A DNA stretch of 64,000 nucleotides from contig NZ_CP092431.1 of the NCBI RefSeq assembly GCF_022385335.1, forward strand, positions 5,270,001 to 5,334,000, given 5' to 3'. Origin of the DNA: Streptomyces deccanensis (lineage in GTDB: Bacteria; Actinomycetota; Actinomycetes; Streptomycetales; Streptomycetaceae). Of the stretch, positions 59,140 through 64,000 are shown piece by piece (within the stretch, counting starts at the first letter, position 1; each line of letters begins with the position of its first letter). The notes beneath the pieces are model-generated. The model had not been told where the DNA came from and searched no databases. It saw only the letters and a program-made list of their open reading frames with translations. A program made the translations under genes and the position numbers.

Positions 59140-61145
59140 GTCAGGCTCCACTTCTGGTTGTTCTGGCCGTTGCAGGACCACAGCACGAGCTTCGTGCCGT
59201 TGGTGGTCGCGGCGTTGTAGGCGTCCAGGCAGAGGCCGGAGTTGACGTTGACGATCGTGCCGTCGGTGTTCACGTTCCACTGCTGGTTGGTGCCGCCGTG
59301 GCAGTCCCAGATGACGACGCGGGTGCCGTTGGAGGTGCCGCGGTCCCAGGCGTCCAGGCACTTGTTGCCGTACACGACGAGTTCCTTGCGGGAGGTGTAC
59401 TGCCAGACCTGGTTCCGGCCGCCGGAGCAGTCCCACAGCTGGGCGTCGGTGCCGTTGGTGATCGTGTTGTTGTTGATGTCGGCACAGCGGCCGGAGCCCG
59501 TGCCGGTGATCAAGGTGCCGTTGGTGCCCGGCAGCGGCCGTACGACGATGCCTTCGAGGGTCGGGGCGCCGGAGAAGGCGATCGTGTTGGCGCTGCCCTT
59601 GGTGAGCGACATGGCGACGGAGATGTTGCCGGGGGAGGAGCCGGTCGGCGGGAAGGAGACCTTGGTGGGGGTCTGGCCGTTGACCGTGAGGGTGGCGACC
59701 CGGGCGGCGGAGGTGTTGTTGGTGTAGGAGACGTCGACCGTCTTCAGGCCGGTGTTTCCGGCGACCACCCCGGAGAAGTTCGATGTGCCGTTGTAGGTGC
59801 TCGCCGACTGCTCGGTGCCGCCCTTGACGGTGAGCATGACCGAGGCGCCCGCCGGGACGCTGGTGGTGTAACTCGTGCCGGGCGTACCGACGTTGGTACG
59901 GGTCCACAGGTCACGGACGGTCGCCGCCGCGTTCGTCAGGCCGAGGTCGGACCAGCGGACGGTCATGTTCTGGGTGGTGGAGGTGCGGTTGAGCAGGACG
60001 ACCGCGCGGTTGCCGGGGCCGGAGAGGACCTTGCCGTACACCTGGAGGCCCGTGGTGTCCTCGGCGACCTTGACGCCCTGGAGGCCGCGGGGGTCCTGGT
60101 CGACCGCGATGACCTCGGGGTTCTTGAGGATGTTCGCCGTCTCCGTGGTCATGGTGGAGAGGTCGTTGCCGGCGAGCAGCGGGGCGCCGGAGATCGCCCA
60201 CAGGTTCATGTGGGTGCGGTCCTGGGCGGGGGTGAGGCCCATGCCGACCATCAGCATGTCGGGGTCGTTGACGTAGCCGGTGTGCTGGGCCGTGGGGTGC
60301 AGGTTCCGGTCGTGGGCCGTGAGCACATTGCCGTACGTGAAGGTCTGGCCGTGGTAGAAGATGTCCGTGTTCGTCCGCCACATCGGGCCCATGCCCGGTG
60401 CCCAGTTCCAGGGGTTGGAGTAGCCCCAGTTGCACAGGGAGAGGGCGAGGGGGCGGCCGGTGGTGGCGGTCGCGGTGGCGACGGCGTCGCTGATCGCCTG
60501 GTAGGTCGTCTTCGGGTCGAGGCCCTCGGCGTCGCCGCCGCACCAGTCGACCTTCACGAAGTCGAAGCCCCACTTCGAGAACTGCGTCATGTCCTGGACG
60601 TAGTGGCCCTCGCTGCCGCTGCCGGGCGCGGCCGGGCGGCCGGTGGGGAAGTAGTAGCCGCAGCCGTCCTTGCCGGCGTCGGTGTAGATGCCCGCCTTCA
60701 GGCCCTTGCTGTGGATGTAGTCGGCGATGGCCTTCATGCCGCCGGGCCACTCGGCCTCGTCGATGGTGATGTTGCCCGCGCTGTCGCGCGTGCCCTGCCA
60801 CCAGCCCTCGTCGATGTTGATGTATTCGTAGCCGGCCTCGAGCAGCCCGGCCGCGACGAACGCGTCGACCTGCTGCTTGATCACGTTGTAGTCGACCTTC
60901 GCGGCGAAGGCGTTCCAGGAGGCCCAGCCCATCGGGGCTTCGGGGACGGATATTTGACGGTCCGTCACGGCTACTGGTACGGCGTCGAGTTGGGTGACAG
61001 GGGTGTCGGTCGCCGTCGTCCCGGCCGTCGGCTGGACGAACAGCAGGGCGGCCGTCGCGGTCGTCGCGAGGGCGAGGGCGCGTACGGCGGCGGATCTGCA
61101 ACGGCGTCTGAGACTGCGGGAGTTGGCGCGGGGAGGGGGGTACAT
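59136..61145 (-). CDS. GH27 alpha-galactosidase/beta-L-arabinopyranosidase with CBM35-like and ricin-type domains
   Basis: 669 residues. Signal about 1-45. GH27 catalytic domain (about 65-450): MGWASWNAF, INIDEGWW, nucleophile Asp200 in FVKVDWCGG, acid/base Asp261 in WRTNTDI, NDPDMLMVG. A CBM35-like beta-sandwich (about 455-545: AGNTGLKTVDVSYTNNTSAARVATLTVNG) and a ricin B/CBM13 trefoil (about 550-669: GRCADINNNTITNGTDAQLWDCSGGRNQVWQ, QQW, QKW motifs) follow. Several GH27 proteins with this layout are beta-L-arabinopyranosidases, so either sugar is possible. ATG 61143-61145 has AGGAG upstream. First gene of a two-gene operon. Confidence 0.9.
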   Translation of the reverse strand: MYPPPRANSRSLRRRCRSAAVRALALATTATAALLFVQPTAGTTATDTPVTQLDAVPVAVTDRQISVPEAPMGWASWNAFAAKVDYNVIKQQVDAFVAAGLLEAGYEYINIDEGWWQGTRDSAGNITIDEAEWPGGMKAIADYIHSKGLKAGIYTDAGKDGCGYYFPTGRPAAPGSGSEGHYVQDMTQFSKWGFDFVKVDWCGGDAEGLDPKTTYQAISDAVATATATTGRPLALSLCNWGYSNPWNWAPGMGPMWRTNTDIFYHGQTFTYGNVLTAHDRNLHPTAQHTGYVNDPDMLMVGMGLTPAQDRTHMNLWAISGAPLLAGNDLSTMTTETANILKNPEVIAVDQDPRGLQGVKVAEDTTGLQVYGKVLSGPGNRAVVLLNRTSTTQNMTVRWSDLGLTNAAATVRDLWTRTNVGTPGTSYTTSVPAGASVMLTVKGGTEQSASTYNGTSNFSGVVAGNTGLKTVDVSYTNNTSAARVATLTVNGQTPTKVSFPPTGSSPGNISVAMSLTKGSANTIAFSGAPTLEGIVVRPLPGTNGTLITGTGSGRCADINNNTITNGTDAQLWDCSGGRNQVWQYTSRKELVVYGNKCLDAWDRGTSNGTRVVIWDCHGGTNQQWNVNTDGTIVNVNSGLCLDAYNAATTNGTKLVLWSCNGQNNQKWSLT

Positions 61146-61226
61146 GCGGCTCCTACGAGGGATATCCGGGGGATGCGGGGGACGCGGGGGCTCGATATCT
61201 CGAACAAGGATCGGCTCGCCGAACGC

Positions 61227-61240
61227 TTCGGCTGGCCGAA
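61227..61240 (-). promoter_or_regulatory. Palindrome upstream of the GH27/GH43 operon
   Basis: TTCGGCTGGCCGAA (6-bp arms around TG) lies about 82-95 bases before the GH27 start. A second, smaller GGATATCC palindrome at 61160-61167 lies nearer. Sugar operons in Streptomyces are usually repressed by LacI/ROK proteins binding such sites; no regulator gene is adjacent. Confidence 0.4.
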
Positions 61241-61401
61241 AGTAGAGCCGGGAGGAACGGAAGTCAACGGCTGTGACAGAGGTGGTTTTTGAACCGGTCA
61301 CAAAGCGAGGACGCCGGGCCGGGGAAGGGCTCGGCGTCGTGCTTCGGCGGTCCGGTTCTATGACGGGAACACAGACGCGCCGAGTCGGGGAAACGGCGAG
61401 G

Positions 61402-61730
61402 TCAGCTCTTGTGACCGGTCACCTTGGCGATCCACTGGATGAAATCGGCCGCGTTCTGGCTCGCGCCGTGGCCGCCGTCCCGGTCCATGGCGGCGTCGAG
61501 GTGGCCGCCGAGGTTCTCCAGCTTCGCGGCGAGGTTGCCGACGACGGTGGGTGAGGTGTCGCGGTCCTTGGTGCGCTGCCCTCTTGGCGGAGGCTGGAGG
61601 GAGTGAGGTGGCGGGCCTTGGTGGTGCCGCTGCCGACGGGGTTGTTCTCGCCGGGCGACAGGTCGAACGCGTCGAAGGCCGGGGCGTCCTTCATCCGGGC
61701 GCTCACGTGGGTGAGGAAGTCCGCCCACAT
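61402..61730 (-). pseudogene. Remnant of a tannase-like (subtype B) alpha/beta hydrolase
   Basis: Two frames hold consecutive pieces of one protein. In one frame 61730 downwards reads ADFLTHVSARMKDAPAFDAFDLSPGENN and TTKARHLT. After a gap and frame change, the other ends DRDTSPTVVGNLAAKLENLGG, MDRDGGHGASQNAADFIQWIAKVTGH and a stop at 61402-61404. From memory these match the C-terminal part of secreted subtype-B tannase/esterase-like proteins (for example WDGGHGAN). The N-terminal two thirds and the segment between the pieces are missing. Confidence 0.7.
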
Positions 61731-61739
61731 ACGCGGCGC

Positions 61740-62078
61740 CTACCGCGCCGCCCGCTCCCGGCCCCACGCGGCCAGCGGTTCGAGCGCGTCGTTGAGGCGT
61801 GTGCCGTCCTCGGTGAGTGAGTACTCGACGCGCGGCGGCACCTCGTCGTAGGAGACGCGGCGCACGACTCCGTCCGCCTCCATCTCGCGCAGATGGGAGG
61901 CCAACACCTTCTCGCTGACGCCCGGAAGCAGCCGGCGCAGCTCACCGAAGCGGCGAGAGGGCTGCTCGTGCAGGGCCCAGAGGATCAGGACCTTCCACCT
62001 GCCACCGATCACCTCCATCGCGGTGTCGATCCCGCAGATGTGGCCGTCCGGTGCGCCCGGCCGATTCAGCGTCGCCAT
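61740..62078 (-). CDS. HxlR-family winged-helix regulator
   Basis: 112 residues. ATG 62076-62078 after GGAGGGG. The HxlR domain is complete: CGIDTAMEVIGGRWKVLILWALHEQPSRRFGELRRLLPGVSEKVLASHLREMEADGVVRRVSYDEVPPRVEYSLTEDG. One conserved Cys near the N-terminus (HICGID) as in redox- or electrophile-sensing members. Divergent from the reductase gene at 62177 with a perfect palindrome between them, so that gene is the likely target. Confidence 0.93.
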   Translation of the reverse strand: MATLNRPGAPDGHICGIDTAMEVIGGRWKVLILWALHEQPSRRFGELRRLLPGVSEKVLASHLREMEADGVVRRVSYDEVPPRVEYSLTEDGTRLNDALEPLAAWGRERAAR

Positions 62079-62130
62079 GTCCCCCACCCCTCCGACGTGC
62101 TCGCTCACCTCAGGGTAACCACCCACTCCG

Positions 62131-62142
62131 AAGTACGTACTT
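62131..62142. promoter_or_regulatory. Probable HxlR operator
   Basis: AAGTACGTACTT is a perfect 12-bp palindrome in the 98-base gap between the divergent HxlR and reductase genes; the TACT/AGTA arms match known HxlR-type sites. It is 35 bases before the reductase ATG and 53 bases before the regulator ATG, so one dimer could control both. Confidence 0.7.
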
Positions 62143-62176
62143 GATCACTTTCGCGCCCGTGACCAGCCTGTTCGGC

Positions 62177-63058
62177 ATGACACAGAATCCTTCCGAGAAG
62201 ACCGCCGTCACCTTGCTGGGCCTCGGCGCGATGGGCACCGCGTTGGCCCGTGCGTGGCGGGCCGCAGGCCATCCGCTCACCGTCTGGAACCGCACACCGG
62301 CCCGCTCCGCGGTGCTCGCCGCCGAGGGCGCGCGGGTCGCGGACAGCGCCGCCGAGGCGGTCGCCGCGAACACCCTGGTCGTCGTCTGCCTGTTGGACGA
62401 CGCCTCCGTGGAGGAGGCACTGGCCGATGCCGACCTCACCGGCCGCGACCTGGTGAACCTGACCACGACGACCCCCGCCCAGGCCCGCGCCCGCGCCGAG
62501 TGGGCCGAGGCTCGGGGCGCCCGTTACCTGGACGGCGGCATCATGGCCGTCCCGCCGATGGTCGGCGTCCCCGAGGCCGGGGGCTACGTGTTCTACAGCG
62601 GCTCGCGGCAGCTGTTCGACCAGCACCGGGCCGCCCTGGCCGTCCCGGTCGGCACCACCTACGTCGGCGAGGACGCGGGCTTCGCGGCCCTGCACGACGT
62701 GGCCCTCCTCAGCGCGATGTACGGCATGTTCGCCGGCGCCGCGCACGCCTTCGCCCTGATCCGCAAGGAGGACATCGACCCGGCGTCCTTCGCCCCGCTG
62801 CTCGCGGACTGGCTCGCCGCGATGGCCCCGGCGGTGCACCAGACCGCCGAGCAACTGCGGAGCGGTGACTACACGCGAGGCGTCGTCTCCAACCTGGCCA
62901 TGCAGGTGGCCGGCACCCCGACCTTCCTCACCACCGCCGAGCAACAGGGCGTCAGCCCCGAACTCCTCACCCCCTACTTCGCGTTGATGCGTCGTCGCCT
63001 GGCCGAGGGCACCGCAGAGGAGGACCTGACGGGGGTGATCGACCTGCTGCTGCGCTGA
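62177..63058 (+). CDS. NAD(P)-dependent imine-reductase/6-PGDH-like oxidoreductase
   Basis: 293 residues. Rossmann motif VTLLGLGAMGTALARAW (GxGxxG) near residue 11 and WNRTPARS after strand 2 (Arg favours NADP). The helical C-terminal domain contains EDAGFAALHDVALLSAMYGMFAGAAHAFALI, the dimer-forming helix of imine reductases, and DYTRGVVSNLAMQ. Family members reduce cyclic imines or beta-hydroxyacids; the exact substrate cannot be told. ATG 62177 has no clear Shine-Dalgarno, so it may be leaderless. Controlled, presumably, by the HxlR protein. Confidence 0.9.
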   Translation: MTQNPSEKTAVTLLGLGAMGTALARAWRAAGHPLTVWNRTPARSAVLAAEGARVADSAAEAVAANTLVVVCLLDDASVEEALADADLTGRDLVNLTTTTPAQARARAEWAEARGARYLDGGIMAVPPMVGVPEAGGYVFYSGSRQLFDQHRAALAVPVGTTYVGEDAGFAALHDVALLSAMYGMFAGAAHAFALIRKEDIDPASFAPLLADWLAAMAPAVHQTAEQLRSGDYTRGVVSNLAMQVAGTPTFLTTAEQQGVSPELLTPYFALMRRRLAEGTAEEDLTGVIDLLLR

Positions 63059-63232
63059 CCGGCACCGGGTGTCCGCGGGCCGTCCGGCGCACCCCTCACC
63101 CGTGGCCGCTCCCCGGGTCGTGGGTGACGACGGCAACGAGCGACGCGCAACCTGAGAGTTTCCAGGTTCCCTCCCACCCCGAGTCCTCCAAGACTTGGCG
63201 CCGGACCTGCCATCACATTCCCAGGGGGAGCC

Positions 63233-63793
63233 ATGTCTTTTCGTCAGCGAGTGATCTCGGCCGTGATCGGTGCCGCCACGGTGGCCGTCCTGGGGTTGAG
63301 CGCCTCCCCGGCCTCCGCGAGCGTCTCGGACGGTTTTGTCAGCGGAGGCGGTGACTTCGACAACGACTGGGGGGACGAGGGCCCACTCTCCATGAACAGC
63401 AACACCCGATCCAACGCCACATGCCTGTGGCAGCAGATCCTCTGGGCGGAGGGGGCCAGCGAGCAGAACGGCACCGACTTCGACGCCTCCGACATCGACG
63501 GCGTCTTCGGGGAGAACACCCGGCACGCGACGATGGACCTGCAGCGACGCTGGAAGCTGGAGGACGTCGACGGCATCGTCGGGCCCGACACCTTCGGCTA
63601 CCTGGACGGCAGGCGGCTGGTGCACTACGACGGCAGCGAGTCAGGCACCCTGTGGATGCACTACAACGGGCCCACGCACCACTTCTACATCACCCGGTCC
63701 GGTGCCGGGAGGTACGGCTTCTGGGAGGGCTCGGACAACGACAACGGGACCCCGATCCGGTACGCCTCGTACACGTCCCGCAACTGCAGCTGA
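63233..63793 (+). CDS. Secreted peptidoglycan-binding-domain protein
   Basis: 186 residues. ATG 63233 after GGGGGAG. Signal peptide 1-30 (VISAVIGAATVAVLGLSASPASA). A PG_binding_1-like domain (about 60-125) with ATCLWQQILWAEGA, ASDIDGVFGENTRHATMDLQRRWKLEDVDGIVGPDTFGYL, where GVFGENTRHATMDLQ is the diagnostic stretch. The C-terminal 60 residues hold MHYNGPTHHFYITRSGAGRYGFWEGSDND, unique and Trp/Tyr-rich. No catalytic motif; likely targets another activity or itself to the wall. Confidence 0.88.
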   Translation: MSFRQRVISAVIGAATVAVLGLSASPASASVSDGFVSGGGDFDNDWGDEGPLSMNSNTRSNATCLWQQILWAEGASEQNGTDFDASDIDGVFGENTRHATMDLQRRWKLEDVDGIVGPDTFGYLDGRRLVHYDGSESGTLWMHYNGPTHHFYITRSGAGRYGFWEGSDNDNGTPIRYASYTSRNCS

Positions 63794-63915
63794 CACCGGC
63801 AGGGTGATGCCTACGGCCACGCGGTGGGCCTCGGCCTCGGTACGTCCCGGAGCACCCGGCTCCCGGGCCCCGCACCGAGCCCGAACCTGGTGAACCAGCC
63901 TGGTGACGGACAGTG

Positions 63916-63963
63916 AACGGCGCGACGCTCGGCCGGGGGAACCCGGTCGAGCGTCGCGCCGTT
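63916..63963 (-). terminator. 22-bp stem terminator at window end
   Basis: AACGGCGCGACGCTCG (63916-63931) pairs with 63948-63963, extended by GCCGGG/CCCGGT inside. Just beyond, a minus-strand stop codon (TGA, 63975-63977) closes a frame open to the window edge (last residues VPTRRPT), so this probably terminates a gene entering from the right. That gene is too short here to call. Confidence 0.75.
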
Positions 63964-64000
63964 GGCGGCGGTCCTCACGTCGGCCGCCGCGTGGGCACCC

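Noticed and set aside
1..64000. CRISPR arrays, rRNA, IS elements, prophage
   Set aside because: No regularly spaced repeats with unique spacers, no rRNA signatures, no transposase or integrase frames and no terminal inverted repeats with target duplications were seen.

Overview
The window is about 64 kb of very GC-rich DNA with near-universal G/C third codon positions, GTG/TTG starts, twin-arginine signal peptides, a LAETG (class E sortase) surface protein, an LL-DAP-type cell-wall gene set and many paralogous regulators. This is the signature of a Streptomyces (Actinomycetota) chromosome. No core replication or ribosomal genes are present. The region looks like conditionally used or arm-proximal chromosome, rich in secreted proteins and regulators.

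Layout. 1-8.5 kb: start of a probable VWA-domain protein; a PhoX-type phosphatase (DUF839) behind a clear PHO box; a small secreted protein; a FUSC transporter-like membrane protein; an endonuclease/exonuclease/phosphatase-family protein; a small DUF7144 membrane protein; an alpha/beta hydrolase. 8.6-17.3 kb: a MocR-type regulator divergent from that hydrolase with direct-repeat operators; membrane and SH3 proteins; a SpoIIE/PP2C phosphatase; an unknown Streptomyces protein; a sensor kinase/OmpR regulator pair. 17.7-23.5 kb: a 1783-residue RHS/YD-repeat polymorphic toxin with a PD-(D/E)XK-like C-terminal domain and a probable immunity gene. 23.5-33.3 kb: a secreted Ig-repeat beta-propeller protein, a mechanosensitive-channel-like protein, an NPP1/NLP protein, a 1303-residue XRE-nSTAND-WD40 protein, a hydrolase and a Uma2 nuclease.

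33.3-35 kb holds a 32-codon peptide gene with a good ribosome binding site, divergent from an XRE-TPR regulator and separated from it by inverted repeats. The arrangement resembles RRNPP peptide-receptor systems. 35-41.4 kb: two sigma-factor loci. One is a SigE-like factor with a membrane-anchored partner and a secreted paralogue of that partner. The other is an ECF factor flanked by two L,D-transpeptidase-like proteins that lack a catalytic centre. 41.5-52.9 kb: DUF3515, a true L,D-transpeptidase, an SdrD-like secreted protein, a large PAS-GAF-SpoIIE-HATPase protein with an octapeptide-repeat linker, a MinD/CooC-like ATPase with an SCO5389-family partner behind a Zur-like box, and a LAETG surface protein.

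53-64 kb: small lipoproteins, a nonapeptide-repeat membrane protein, and a non-canonical tRNA-Gly(UCC) whose T-loop reads TGC instead of TTC. These are followed by a DM13 protein, a coupled GH27/GH43 glycan-degrading pair, a tannase-like esterase remnant, an HxlR regulator divergent from an imine-reductase-like enzyme, and a secreted peptidoglycan-binding protein. The strongest leads for new biology are the peptide/XRE-TPR locus, the unusual tRNA-Gly and the RHS toxin-immunity pair. All functional statements rest on reading the sequence and on remembered family features; no database search was run.
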